Part shown: in pieces, positions 1 to 8,717 of the stretch
Numbering within the stretch: position 1 is the stretch's first letter
Layout: the number at the start of each line of letters is the position of its first letter
Assembly (NCBI GenBank): GCA_017619335.1
Contig: JAFZSP010000053.1
Coordinates: forward strand, 1-64,000
Direction: 5' to 3'
Source of the DNA: Bacteroidaceae bacterium
Lineage (GTDB): Bacteria > Bacteroidota > Bacteroidia > Bacteroidales > Bacteroidaceae
DNA: 64,000 bases
Translations under genes and position numbers: made by a program
The notes under the pieces: model-generated
Databases searched by the model: none
Seen by the model: the letters and a program-made list of their open reading frames with translations, nothing else
What the model was told of the DNA's origin: nothing

Positions 1-28
1 CTTTTCCCCAATAATGTCAACCCTATTA

Positions 29-135
29 AGGCGGTTATAGCGGCGGGGTCCCACCTCTTCCCATCCCGAACAGAGAAGTTAAGCCCGCTTGCGCCGATGG
101 TACTGCACACCCGTGGGAGAGTAGGTAGCCGCCAC
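29..135 (+). rRNA. rrf: 5S ribosomal RNA
   Basis: The stretch has the conserved 5S core (CCGAACAGAGAAGTTAAGC) and the closing GGTGGGAGAGTAGGTAGCCGCC-like 3' strand, which pairs with GGCGG at its 5' end to close helix I. Length is close to the usual 110-120 nt. It lies at the left edge of the window, so the 16S and 23S genes are presumably just outside. Ends are placed by helix I pairing and may be off by a few bases. The 3' strand is repeated in inverted orientation about 50 bases downstream (see 185-205). Confidence 0.95.
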
Positions 136-141
136 TTTTCA

Positions 142-181
142 GAGAAGCCCCCGATGTCCAATGGATGTCGGGGGCTTCTTT
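142..181 (+). terminator. rRNA operon terminator
   Basis: GAAGCCCCCGA pairs with a matching TCGGGGGCTTC arm around a short loop and is followed by a T-run, a few bases after the 5S gene. This is a strong Rho-independent terminator for the rRNA operon. Confidence 0.85.
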
Positions 182-184
182 GTT

Positions 185-205
185 GGCGGCTACCTGCTCT
201 CCCAC
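185..205 (-). repeat. inverted partial copy of the 5S 3' end
   Basis: The reverse complement of this 21-base stretch matches 5S positions 113-133 with one mismatch. With the terminator hairpin between them the two copies could form one long stem. It may be the remnant of a tail-to-tail 5S copy or a template-switch product; no further 5S sequence is seen beyond it. Confidence 0.8.
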
Positions 206-227
206 TCCCTTACCCGTCTGTCAGCTC

Positions 228-1100
228 TCAGAACTGGTTGAGGCGGCTGGTGTTAATATTCCCGGACACGCCACTGCGGTCGATTTCCACCTTGTCGGCG
301 GTTCCACTGAATGTGATTTTTGACGCACCATCGCAGCTGGCGCTGACGGCAGCGCAGTTGACGTCGGCAATGAGTTTCGAGGCTCCCGTGCAAGTTGTGT
401 GCAGGCTGCCGCCTTTGAAGGTCAGCTCACCTTTACTGGCACCAGTGAGGCTCACTTGCATCTTCCCTGCCACCTCGGCAGAGAGGGTGAGTCTGGAGGC
501 GCCGCTGATAGCAAAGGTCGCTTGCTCGCCCTGTGTGAATTGTGATAGGTTAACCTTGCAGGAGCCACTGATGTCGGCTGCGAGTTCCTGGCAAGTGAGG
601 CTTGCTGCATCCACTTTCGAAACGCCTGTTAGATGCAGTTGCAGTGAGTGGCACTCGATGGAATCCACATTGAATTTGGACACGCCTTCGAGGCGCAGAG
701 AGAGGTTATCGGGTGTAAGACGTTCTCCCTCGAAGGCGGAGACGCCGCAGAGGACGATATCCTTCAGATTAGGAGCGGTCAAGTACAGGATGAAGTTGTG
801 TTCGCCGTCTGGCTGGTCTTTCTTCTTCACGTTGTTGAACTTCTTTGTGTTCTTGGCTTTGAGCTTCAGCGTGCCCCCGTCAGCTGTCACTTCCATCAGG
901 TCCAGCCAGTCTGTGCGGCCTGTCAGTTTCACCTGAAAGGTGTCGACTTGTGTGTAGATGACTTTCACCTCGCTGCTCACATCAAGGTTGGTGAAGTCGC
1001 TGAGCGGATAGGTACGCGTAGAGAATTTCTCTGCAGCGAAAGTGGTGCTGCCAAATAGGACACTCAAGAGGAGTGCGAAGAGCGTAAATCTTTTCATCAT
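228..1100 (-). CDS. secreted DUF2807 (GIN-domain) protein
   Basis: The 290-residue product begins with a clear signal peptide (about residues 1-23, charged MMKR then a hydrophobic run ending TTFA-AEK). The rest is a DUF2807-type putative autotransporter-adhesin/head-GIN domain, a beta-solenoid of short strands. The GxSK/GASK turn recurs (GVSK, GASR, GASK several times), spaced about 20 residues apart, as expected for a right-handed beta helix. Function in this family is not established; it is likely periplasmic or surface-exposed. It stands alone between the rRNA end and the glycogen cluster. I found no TAnnTTTG promoter just upstream. Product class is fairly sure, role unknown. Confidence 0.85.
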   Translation of the reverse strand: MMKRFTLFALLLSVLFGSTTFAAEKFSTRTYPLSDFTNLDVSSEVKVIYTQVDTFQVKLTGRTDWLDLMEVTADGGTLKLKAKNTKKFNNVKKKDQPDGEHNFILYLTAPNLKDIVLCGVSAFEGERLTPDNLSLRLEGVSKFNVDSIECHSLQLHLTGVSKVDAASLTCQELAADISGSCKVNLSQFTQGEQATFAISGASRLTLSAEVAGKMQVSLTGASKGELTFKGGSLHTTCTGASKLIADVNCAAVSASCDGASKITFSGTADKVEIDRSGVSGNINTSRLNQF

Positions 1101-1199
1101 GTTATGTATATTTAATTTTGATTTTTAGTCATGCTGTATCTTCTTTTATTTTTTAATCTCTTCCTCGGCTCGCTCCTGCCACTCGTGCTTCCTAAAACA

Positions 1200-1236
1200 G
1201 CTTGACCGCATCCTTAAAGGAGGACGCGGGCAAGCA
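1200..1236 (-). terminator. hairpin downstream of the phosphorylase gene
   Basis: GCTTG...CAAGC closes a stem with CCGC/GCGG and TCCT/AGGA inside, separated by single mismatches, and read on the minus strand it is followed by CTGTTTTAG. It sits about 60 bases past the phosphorylase stop and is the likely terminator of the glycogen synthase-phosphorylase transcript. The 1101-1293 gap also holds a TAAA-type tetranucleotide run (about 1255-1270) next to a TACGCGCG motif. Confidence 0.55.
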
Positions 1237-1293
1237 GTATTTAATGGTCGCGCATAAATAAATAAATAAGTACGCGCGAGGAGTGATGGCGCT

Positions 1294-3861
1294 TTAGGAG
1301 TTATACCACTTGACGTAGCAGAAATCCTGACGATGGGGCAGCAGGTCGTTCTTGGGGTAGATACGATAGGAGACCTTGAAGGCACCGGCGTTGTTGATGG
1401 TGTGGGTGACGTGGAAGGTATAGAGATTTCCTTCGCGCTTGATGACCTCCAGGGGTTCAACGCTGTAGATGTGGTCCTCGCCCTTCTTGTCGGTCTTGAG
1501 GGTGACGAGTTCCACGCCAATGGCGTTGTCCAGTCCAGCCTCGTCCACGACCAGGTTGATGTCGTACTTGGTGCCGGCCTCGATGTGTCCTGCCACAAGT
1601 GCCTCGCATTTCTCAGCACTGACAACGCGCACGGCGTCCCAACGTTCTGCCACGGCTTCCTTCCAAAGTGCAATCTCGCGTGCCACAGCGTTGCTGTTGG
1701 CACTGAGTTTCTTGTAGCGGGCAGCCAAGGGATTGTAGAACTTGGTATAGTAGTCGTCGAGCTGACGCTTCATGGTGTAGTGAGGAGCGATGCGTGCGAT
1801 GCTGTTCTTGATGACCTGAATCCAGCTGGAGCTGTAGCCCTTGGAGTTGCGTGCATAGTAGGTGGGCATAATCTCGTTCTCCAGCAGGCCATAGATGGTG
1901 GCAGCGTCGAGCTGGTCCTGATAGGCCTGGTTCTCGTAGGTGCGCTTCTCGGTGAGAGCCCATCCAGCTCCCTCGCGGTAGCCTTCGAGCCACCATCCGT
2001 CGAGCACGGAGAGGTTCACGACGCCGTTCATCAGTGCTTTCTCACCGCTGGTTCCGGAAGCTTCCAGGGGACGGGTCGGGGTGTTCATCCAGATGTCCAC
2101 ACCGGAAATGAGGCGGCGTGCCAGCTGCATATCGTAGTTCTCCAGGAAGATGATCTTGCCGAGGAACTCGGGACGCTGGGAGATTTCGTAGATTTTCTTG
2201 ATGAGGCCCTGTCCGGCTCCGTCGGCGGGGTGTGCCTTACCGGTGTAGAGGAACTGCACGGGGTAGTTGGGGTTGTTGACAATCTTCTCCAAACGCTCCA
2301 GGTCGGTGAAGAGGAGATGTGCGCGCTTGTAGGTGGCAAAGCGGCGTCCGAAACCGATGAGGAGTGCGTTGGGGTTGATCTTGTCCATGAGGCTGACGAC
2401 GCGGCTGGGATCGCCCTGGTTCTTGAGCCAGCTGTCGCGGAACTGCTCGCGGATGTAATCCACGAGTTTGGTTTTCAGCTGCATGCGTGTCTTCCAGATC
2501 TCAGCATCAGGCACATTGTAGATGGCGCGCCAGATCTCCTCGTTGGACTGGTCGGCAAGATGGTTGGGGTCGAAGTGCTTGGCGTAGAGCTTGCGCCACT
2601 CGTGGGCACACCAGGTGGGGAAGTGCACGCCGTTGGTGACGTAGCCCACGTGGCTCTCCTCGGGGAAGTAGCCGCGCCAGATATTCTGGAACATCTTCTT
2701 GGAGACCTCACCGTGGAGCCAGCTGACGCCGTTGACCTCCTGACAAGTGTTGCAGGCGAAGGTGCTCATGCAGAAACGCTCGCCGTGGTCGTCGGGGTTC
2801 TGACGTCCCATACCGATGAACTCGTCCCAGGTGATGCCCAGGAGCTGTGCGTAACCACTCATGTACTTGCCAAAGAGGCCTTCGTCAAAGTAGTCGTGAC
2901 CGGCGGGCACGGGCGTGTGTACAGTATAGAGAGAAGAGGCGCGCACGAGTTCCAGAGCCTGGTTGAAGTTGAGACCGCTCTGGACGTAGTCCACGAGACG
3001 CTGTACGTTGCAAAGGGCAGCGTGTCCCTCGTTGCAATGGTAAACATCTTTCTTGATGCCGAGCTTCTTCAGGAGCAGCACGCCACCAATACCGAGGAGG
3101 ATTTCCTGCTTGAGGCGGTTTTCCCAGTCGCCGCCGTAGAGGGCGTGGGTGATGGAGCGGTCAAACTCGCTGTTCATGTCGTTGTCGGTGTCCAGCAGAT
3201 AGAGTTTCACACGACCGACGTTGACGCGCCAGACGTAGGCGTGAACCTGATAGTTCATGTAGGGGACATCGATGACCAGTGGCATTCCGTCCTTGTCTAA
3301 CTGCTGTTCGATGGGCAGGGAGCCGAAGTTCTGTGCCTCATAGTTGGCAATCTGCTGGCCGTCCATGGAGAGCGTCTGGGTGAAGTAGCCATAGCGATAG
3401 AGGAAGCCCACTGCCACCATATCAACATTGGAATCGGATGCTTCTTTCACATAGTCTCCAGCCAGGATGCCGAGGCCACCAGAGTAAATCTTAAGTGCCT
3501 GATTCAGACCGTATTCCATACACAGATAAGCCACTGAGGCACGGTCTTTGCGAGGCTCCACATCCATGTAGGCGCGGAACTCCTTATAGGTGTCGTTCAT
3601 GCGCTTGAGGATGTCCTTGTCCTTGGCCAGGTCGGAGAGCTTCTCGTAGCTCAGACGTTCCAGCATGAGGACAGGATTCTGTCCACACTCCTCATAGAGT
3701 GCGGGATCCAGATGGGTGAACAGGCTGCGTGCACTGTGGTTCCAGGCCCACCACATATTGTGGGCCAGCTCTTCCAACTTACTCAGCTCTTCCGGAATGT
3801 TGCTCTTCACGACAACGGGTTTCCACTGAGCTTCATTTGCATTACTTGCTTTGATTTTCAT
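1294..3861 (-). CDS. glgP: alpha-glucan (glycogen) phosphorylase, GT35
   Basis: Releases glucose-1-phosphate from the non-reducing ends of glycogen. The 855-residue protein has the N-terminal DUF3417-type region seen in the short alpha-glucan phosphorylase branch ([13 protein letters not shown] near residue 30) followed by the GT35 catalytic core. The pyridoxal-phosphate lysine lies in [14 protein letters not shown], at about Lys608. The C-terminal ~100 residues form an additional beta-rich region. The gene follows glycogen synthase by 30 bases on the same strand, so the two are probably co-transcribed from the promoter at 5630-5660. The start is set by the [10 protein letters not shown], directly after that short gap. 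Confidence 0.95.
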   Translation of the reverse strand: MKIKASNANEAQWKPVVVKSNIPEELSKLEELAHNMWWAWNHSARSLFTHLDPALYEECGQNPVLMLERLSYEKLSDLAKDKDILKRMNDTYKEFRAYMDVEPRKDRASVAYLCMEYGLNQALKIYSGGLGILAGDYVKEASDSNVDMVAVGFLYRYGYFTQTLSMDGQQIANYEAQNFGSLPIEQQLDKDGMPLVIDVPYMNYQVHAYVWRVNVGRVKLYLLDTDNDMNSEFDRSITHALYGGDWENRLKQEILLGIGGVLLLKKLGIKKDVYHCNEGHAALCNVQRLVDYVQSGLNFNQALELVRASSLYTVHTPVPAGHDYFDEGLFGKYMSGYAQLLGITWDEFIGMGRQNPDDHGERFCMSTFACNTCQEVNGVSWLHGEVSKKMFQNIWRGYFPEESHVGYVTNGVHFPTWCAHEWRKLYAKHFDPNHLADQSNEEIWRAIYNVPDAEIWKTRMQLKTKLVDYIREQFRDSWLKNQGDPSRVVSLMDKINPNALLIGFGRRFATYKRAHLLFTDLERLEKIVNNPNYPVQFLYTGKAHPADGAGQGLIKKIYEISQRPEFLGKIIFLENYDMQLARRLISGVDIWMNTPTRPLEASGTSGEKALMNGVVNLSVLDGWWLEGYREGAGWALTEKRTYENQAYQDQLDAATIYGLLENEIMPTYYARNSKGYSSSWIQVIKNSIARIAPHYTMKRQLDDYYTKFYNPLAARYKKLSANSNAVAREIALWKEAVAERWDAVRVVSAEKCEALVAGHIEAGTKYDINLVVDEAGLDNAIGVELVTLKTDKKGEDHIYSVEPLEVIKREGNLYTFHVTHTINNAGAFKVSYRIYPKNDLLPHRQDFCYVKWYNS

Positions 3862-3891
3862 TACGCTTTTTCTTTATTAAAAGTTGGTTGT

Positions 3892-5601
3892 TTACTTGTT
3901 AAGTCGCTCTGCGGCTTTGCGCAGGGCCACATCGTATGCTTTGTAATAAAATTTGACAAAATGCTTCCATTCGGCCTTTGCCGCCAATGTGGCAGCAGCA
4001 CGACGGGCAATGTCGGTCTGCTTCCTGTCCAGGGCAGCAAAGCCAAGGATTTCACCGGCGATGCGGTCGGCCACTTCACTGAAGTTGTAGTCGGTACGGG
4101 GGATGACTTCCACGCCGTCGGTGTCCAAATGGCAGACAGAGGAAAAGCCTTCCACCTGTCCGTTGACAGCCTCGTCGGCGCCGGCGGCTTTCATCTCCTC
4201 GGCCCAGACGCCGAAACCGGCGAGTGTGGTGGTGAGGCAGGGAACGTGGAAAGCCACGCTCTCTAATGGGGTGTAGCCCCAAGGCTCGTAATAGGACGGA
4301 TAGACCGTGAGATCCACGCCCACGAGCAGGTCATAATAATGGAGGTTGAAGATGCCGTCCTGCCCATCGAGGTAACAGGGCACGAACATGATTTTCACCT
4401 TGTCTTCGGGGTCGTTGTTGATGCCCTTGGCACGGAGCGTAGCGGTCACGGGATCGTTCCAGGGTTCGCGCAAGACGTGTGTGATGAAGGGATCGGGCAG
4501 CGTGGTTGAGGAATCGGCGATTTCCATTCTCTCCTGGAGGTCCTCACGGGGTCCGGCCTGCCAGGCAGGCACCTCAACGAGTGCCAGGACAGGACGTTCC
4601 AGCTGTTCGGCTTGCCGACGCAGACGGTCGAGGCCTTCCAGATAGACATCAATGCCCTTGTTCTTCCACTCGTAGCGTCCGCTGGTGGAAACGATGAGGG
4701 TCTCATCGCCCAACTGTGCATTCATCAGTGCATTGGCCACCTGGAGAATACACTTGCGGGCACGACGGCGTGCGGCGGTTAACTTGGCGCCTTTGGGGAC
4801 GAAATCCATCTCAAAGCCGTTTGGCAGCACGACGTCCGGCGCCTTGTCTAGCAGCTCCACACACTCGCGGGCCGTGACGTCGCTGACGGTGGTGAAGCAG
4901 TCGGCGTGGTGAGCTGTCTGGCGTTCGATGCTGTGCTTGCTCTCCACGTTCAGCTCGGCGGCCATCTGGTTGCCGTTGTAGGCAAAGAGGTATTGATACA
5001 GCGGCTTGCCATTGCCAGCAATGCTCCGGCCAATAGTGGTGGCGTGGGTGGTGAAGATGGAAGCGATGGAGGGAACGTGCTTCTGTAGGTAGAGAGCACC
5101 CAGACCGGTCATCCATTCGTGAGCCTGATAGATGACGCGCTGGGCGGGGTTCAGACAGAAATGGAAATAGCTCTCCACGACGCGTGCCGCAGCATAGGAA
5201 AACATAGAAGCCTCGTCATAATCGCCATAGGCATGGAGGCTATCCACCTGGAAGTCACGCCAGAGGGCGCCATAGATGTCGTTCTTGTGTGCAAAGAAGG
5301 GACAGAAATCCACGAGAATGGCGATGGGTTCTCCCGGCACTTGCCAGCGTCCCACCCGAACGTCCAAAGCCTCGCCGGCAGCTTTCCTGCGCCAGTCGGC
5401 AAAGAGGTTGGGGTCTTCTTCAAAAAGAGGATTGGTCTTATCCTGCCATACATCAGGACCGATGAAAATCACATGATCGGGGAATTGATCTTGCAGGGTT
5501 TTCGCGCGTGTGGAAAGGACGGTGTATATTCCGCCCACTTTATTACAGACTTCCCAACTGGCCTCAAAAATATAGTCGGGAAGGAGGTTATCTGAAGTCA
5601 T
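3892..5601 (-). CDS. glycogen synthase, eukaryote-type GT3
   Basis: Elongates alpha-1,4-glucan from a nucleotide-glucose donor. The N-terminus FEASWEVCNKVGGIYTVL is the hallmark of the GT3 (animal/fungal GYS) family, not of the bacterial GlgA (GT5) family, which has KxGGLxDV. Further GT3 signs are YQAHEWMTG (about residue 165), FTTHATTIGR and the C-terminal PSYYEPWGYTPLES donor-site motif with its catalytic glutamate. At 569 residues it is shorter than eukaryotic enzymes and lacks their long regulatory tails. It heads a two-gene unit with the phosphorylase and lies next to the branching enzyme, so all main steps of glycogen turnover are together. GT3 enzymes are known in Bacteroidetes. Confidence 0.93.
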   Translation of the reverse strand: MTSDNLLPDYIFEASWEVCNKVGGIYTVLSTRAKTLQDQFPDHVIFIGPDVWQDKTNPLFEEDPNLFADWRRKAAGEALDVRVGRWQVPGEPIAILVDFCPFFAHKNDIYGALWRDFQVDSLHAYGDYDEASMFSYAAARVVESYFHFCLNPAQRVIYQAHEWMTGLGALYLQKHVPSIASIFTTHATTIGRSIAGNGKPLYQYLFAYNGNQMAAELNVESKHSIERQTAHHADCFTTVSDVTARECVELLDKAPDVVLPNGFEMDFVPKGAKLTAARRRARKCILQVANALMNAQLGDETLIVSTSGRYEWKNKGIDVYLEGLDRLRRQAEQLERPVLALVEVPAWQAGPREDLQERMEIADSSTTLPDPFITHVLREPWNDPVTATLRAKGINNDPEDKVKIMFVPCYLDGQDGIFNLHYYDLLVGVDLTVYPSYYEPWGYTPLESVAFHVPCLTTTLAGFGVWAEEMKAAGADEAVNGQVEGFSSVCHLDTDGVEVIPRTDYNFSEVADRIAGEILGFAALDRKQTDIARRAAATLAAKAEWKHFVKFYYKAYDVALRKAAERLNK

Positions 5602-5629
5602 TTACCTTAGAGGGTTTTTAATTTGGCTG

Positions 5630-5660
5630 CAAAAGTACAACAATTCTCGCTTTTTTCCAA
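5630..5660 (-). promoter_or_regulatory. Bacteroidetes-type promoter of glycogen synthase
   Basis: On the minus strand TTGG (5657-5660), 19 bases, then TACTTTTG (5630-5637), matching the Bacteroidetes -33/-7 pattern. The start codon at 5601 implies a 5' leader of only about 20 bases. Confidence 0.7.
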
Positions 5661-5827
5661 CGAATTAAAGTAAAAAGTGCATTCACAGCGGTCCAAAACC
5701 TCCATTCTGTGTCTTTTTGGGGAATTTTTGGACCAGCTCAGAGATAAAATCGGTTTATTTTCATGAGTAGATGTATATATAAATAAGGTTTGCGCGCGCG
5801 CGAAAAAGCACTTTTGCGGTAATGAAA

Positions 5828-5860
5828 ACGGTGCCCCGAAAAGGAGATTCGGGACACCGT
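5828..5860 (-). terminator. terminator of the branching-enzyme gene
   Basis: ACGGTGCCCCGAA and TTCGGGACACCGT form a 13-base stem with one mismatch around a 7-base loop, 24 bases past the glgB stop. The rest of the 5602-5883 gap holds the promoter above and an alternating GC run (about 5792-5802). Confidence 0.75.
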
Positions 5861-5883
5861 GATGATTGAATCGGCGAAGGGAT

Positions 5884-8037
5884 TTATTCGTCCTTAGACT
5901 TCATCAGCACCACTGCTGAACGAGCGGGCAAGTAGAGCTTCAACCATCCCTTGTTGTCACGAGCCAGCAGCGGATCATAGTTGGTGAGGTGCTTCACGCT
6001 GTCATCATTCAAGCCGTGACCGCCGAAAGCAACGTCGTCGGTGTTGAGCAGGATGTTGTAGGTTCCCTGACGAACCATGAATCCGTAACCGGTGTAGCTG
6101 CGATTGTAGGAGAAGTTGAAGACAAAGAGCAGTTCACCACGCTGATAGGCCAGCACCTGATCGCCGTCGTTGGTCCAGATCTCGGTGACAGGGGTCTTCT
6201 GGATATCCTTCTGCATCTTCAGGACCTTCAGCATCTGCTGGTCAAAGTCGCCCAGGTAATGGTAGCACAACTCCTTGTTGTCCACGAGGTTCCACTGACG
6301 ACGAGCGTACTTGCAGCTCCATCCGTTGCCCTCACGGGGGAAGTCAATCCACTCTGGATGCCCAAACTCGTTACCCATGAAATTGAGGTAACCACCGTTA
6401 ATGGTGCTGGCGGTGAGCAGGCGAATCATCTTGTGCAGGGCGATACCGCGCTCCACGTTGTAGTTCTCGTCACCCTTCTTGAAATGCCAATACATATCGG
6501 CATCAATCAATCGGAAGATGATGGTCTTGTCGCCCACCAGTGCCTGGTCGTGACTCTCACAGTAGGAGATGGTCTTCTCGTCGGCACGACGGTTCTTGAC
6601 CTCCCAGAACATGCTGCTGGGTTTCCAGTCTTCGTCACGCAACTCCTTGATAATCTTTATCCAGTAGTCGGGAATGTTCATGGCCATGCGGTAGTCGAAG
6701 CCGTAGCCGCCGTCCTTGAAGGGTGCTGCCAGACCCGGCATTCCGGAGACTTCCTCGGCGATGGTGAGAGCCTTGGGGTTCACCTCGTGGATGAGAAGGT
6801 TGGCCAGCGTGAGGTAGGCAATGGCATTGTCATCCTCGTTGCCGTTGTAGTAGTCACCGTAGCCCATGAAGTTGTCACCGAGTCCGTGGCTGTAGTAGAG
6901 CATGGAGGTGACGCCGTCGAAGCGGAAGCCATCGAAATGGTACTCCTCTAACCAGTATTTGCAGTTGGAGAGCAGGAAATGGAGAACCTCGTTCTTGCCA
7001 TAGTCAAAGCAGAGGCTGTCCCACGCGGGGTGCTCGCGGCGACCGCCAGCGTAGAAGTACTGGTTGGGGTCGCCGGCAAAGTTGCCAAGGCCCTCGTTCT
7101 CGTTCTTCACAGCGTGGCTGTGGACGATATCCATAATCACAGAAATACCTGCGGCGTGGGCAGCGTCGATAAGCTGTTTCAGTTCCTCGGGCGTTCCGAA
7201 CCGGCTGCTGGCAGCGAAGAAGCTACTGACGTGGTAGCCGAAGCTGCCGTAGTAGGGGTGCTCCTGAATGGCCATGATCTGGATGCAGTTGTAACCATCC
7301 TTGATGATGCGTGGCAGCACGTTCTCGCGGAACTCTGTGTAGGTGCCCACTTTCTCGGCGTCCTGTGCCATTCCGATGTGGCACTCGTAGATGAGGAGCG
7401 GAGAAGTGTTGGGTTTGAACTTGGTTACCTGCCACTCATACGCTGTCTCGGGGGCCCACACCTGTGCGGAGAAGATCTTGGTCTGTTCGTCCTGCACAAC
7501 ACGTGTGGCCCAGGCAGGTATGCGTTCACCCTGTCCGCCTTCCCAGTGCACGGAGAGTTTGTAGAGCTGGCCGTGTTTCATGGCTTTGGCGGGGAGCTTG
7601 GCTTCCCAGGCTCCATTGCTGCGTGCCAGTCGGCGCAGGGCGTAGGCCTTGTCCTCCTGCCAATTGTTGAATTCTCCGATAATGTAAATCTCGGTGGCAT
7701 TGGGTGCCCACTCGCGGAAGACCCACTTCTTCTCCACACGGTGTAAACCATAGTAGAGGTATCCTGTGGCGAAATCCGTCAGTTTCTGCTTGCCTCCATT
7801 GGTGAGTTCTGCGAGTTTGTCCAGGACATGTTGATGACGTCCTTCGATAGCGGGAGCAAAAGGCGCCAGCCATTCATCATTATGCACAAGTCTGAGTTGC
7901 TTGACAGGCTGAGGGGCATTCTTCTTCTGTGCAGTCTTCTTGGTGGCAGCGGTTTTGGCCGTTTTCTTCGCGGGTTTGGCCGATGCCTTCTTGGTGGTCT
8001 TGGCTGCAGCAGTGCTCTTGGTTTCTTTCTTAGCCAT
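5884..8037 (-). CDS. glgB: 1,4-alpha-glucan branching enzyme, GH13, with Lys/Ala-rich N-terminal tail
   Basis: Creates alpha-1,6 branches in glycogen. All four GH13 regions are present: DIVHSHAVKN, GFRFDGV (nucleophile about Asp374), IAEEVSG (acid/base about Glu428) and ESHDQ (about Asp497), preceded by a CBM48-type early-set domain (KWVFREWAPNA). I chose the MAKKETK start (717 residues) over an in-frame ATG 57 bases upstream because the extra residues look non-coding. The first ~45 residues are almost only Lys, Ala and Thr (KKASAKPAKKTAKTAATKK), like a histone H1 tail, and are not part of the GH13 fold. Same strand as the synthase and phosphorylase, but a terminator separates them. Confidence 0.95.
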   Translation of the reverse strand: MAKKETKSTAAAKTTKKASAKPAKKTAKTAATKKTAQKKNAPQPVKQLRLVHNDEWLAPFAPAIEGRHQHVLDKLAELTNGGKQKLTDFATGYLYYGLHRVEKKWVFREWAPNATEIYIIGEFNNWQEDKAYALRRLARSNGAWEAKLPAKAMKHGQLYKLSVHWEGGQGERIPAWATRVVQDEQTKIFSAQVWAPETAYEWQVTKFKPNTSPLLIYECHIGMAQDAEKVGTYTEFRENVLPRIIKDGYNCIQIMAIQEHPYYGSFGYHVSSFFAASSRFGTPEELKQLIDAAHAAGISVIMDIVHSHAVKNENEGLGNFAGDPNQYFYAGGRREHPAWDSLCFDYGKNEVLHFLLSNCKYWLEEYHFDGFRFDGVTSMLYYSHGLGDNFMGYGDYYNGNEDDNAIAYLTLANLLIHEVNPKALTIAEEVSGMPGLAAPFKDGGYGFDYRMAMNIPDYWIKIIKELRDEDWKPSSMFWEVKNRRADEKTISYCESHDQALVGDKTIIFRLIDADMYWHFKKGDENYNVERGIALHKMIRLLTASTINGGYLNFMGNEFGHPEWIDFPREGNGWSCKYARRQWNLVDNKELCYHYLGDFDQQMLKVLKMQKDIQKTPVTEIWTNDGDQVLAYQRGELLFVFNFSYNRSYTGYGFMVRQGTYNILLNTDDVAFGGHGLNDDSVKHLTNYDPLLARDNKGWLKLYLPARSAVVLMKSKDE

Positions 8038-8075
8038 TTGTATGTTTTGGTTTTGGTTCCACAGGGTGTGATACG

Positions 8076-8092
8076 AAAAGAGGCCCCGCCTC
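8076..8092 (-). terminator. short hairpin with T-run at the end of the YhcH gene
   Basis: On the minus strand GAGGC-GGG-GCCTC is followed by TTTTCG and overlaps the stop codon of the YhcH-family gene. The stem is only 5 bp, so termination may be partial; no separate TAnnTTTG promoter for glgB is visible between here and 8037. Confidence 0.45.
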
Positions 8093-8555
8093 AAGCCTTA
8101 ACTTTAAAGATGGCTTTGCGGAGCGCCTTTGTGGTGATGGCCGGTGCATGGCCGTCGGTGGGGAAATAGATGGCGAACTGTCCGGGACAGAGTGTGAAAT
8201 AGGTCTGAGCCACCGTGTCGGGCGTCGCGGGAGGCAGCGGATCGTGGAAGGTCATGTCGCTGTCGGCGTTGTATTCACCTACAGGCAAGGCTGCGAGGGG
8301 CGCCCATCCGTGTTCCTCGGGAGCGGAGACTGGCACTTGGATATCAATCATCCTGCGGTGGGACTCGAAACGAGCCTGCTGACGGCTCTTCACGGGAGCT
8401 TCCTGGACGTTCACATACACGTTTTCTCCGTCAATATGATGTATCCCGGCTTCCAGTTCTGCCAGGTTGTTTTTGCTCAGGAATTCCACTACGAGTTCGA
8501 ATCTGGGATTCAGCGCTGCGTAGTGGCTCAGATGGTCTATTGTATCTACAATCAT
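8091..8555 (-). CDS. YhcH/YjgK/YiaL family (DUF386) protein
   Basis: The 154-residue sequence has the YhcH/YjgK/YiaL cupin-like fold signatures: an early ENVYVNVQEAP, then FESHRRMIDIQVPV, and FTLCPGQFAIYFPTDGHAP near the end with the metal-binding His positions. Family members such as the sialic-acid YhcH or EbgC act as sugar anomerases or beta-galactosidase accessory subunits. Its place directly upstream of glgB suggests a role in hexose metabolism, but that is inference. Full length for the family. Confidence 0.88.
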   Translation of the reverse strand: MIVDTIDHLSHYAALNPRFELVVEFLSKNNLAELEAGIHHIDGENVYVNVQEAPVKSRQQARFESHRRMIDIQVPVSAPEEHGWAPLAALPVGEYNADSDMTFHDPLPPATPDTVAQTYFTLCPGQFAIYFPTDGHAPAITTKALRKAIFKVKA

Positions 8556-8578
8556 ACTACCTTTTTTGAAATGCGGCG

Positions 8579-8610
8579 CAAAGGTACAAAAAACTTTTGA
8601 AACAGCGAAA
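8579..8610 (-). promoter_or_regulatory. promoter of the YhcH-family gene
   Basis: Minus-strand TACCTTTG (8579-8586) fits TAnnTTTG exactly; a weaker TTTC lies 20 bases upstream (8607-8610). Confidence 0.6.
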
Positions 8611-8654
8611 TATTTGGCTCAAAAAGTGTTCACGAGGGGCGTTTGAGCAAAAGG

Positions 8655-8697
8655 AAAGTGCCAAATCGGTGCTTTCAGACCGCCGATTTGGCACTTT
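8655..8697 (-). terminator. terminator of the MORN-repeat gene
   Basis: AAAGTGCCAAATCGG and CCGATTTGGCACTTT form a perfect 15-bp stem with a 13-base loop, starting about 20 bases past the MORN gene stop and followed on that strand by TTCCTTTTG. Confidence 0.85.
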
Positions 8698-8717
8698 ATA
8701 AGTCACGCAACGACACT

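Noticed and set aside
97..936. 279-codon open frame starting in the 5S gene
   Set aside because: Overlaps the 5S rRNA and its terminator and is antisense to the DUF2807 gene.
1333..3300. 655-codon open frame on the plus strand
   Set aside because: It is antisense to the glycogen phosphorylase gene, has a shadow composition (Val/Leu/His/Asp-rich) and no domain; it results from biased codon use on the other strand.
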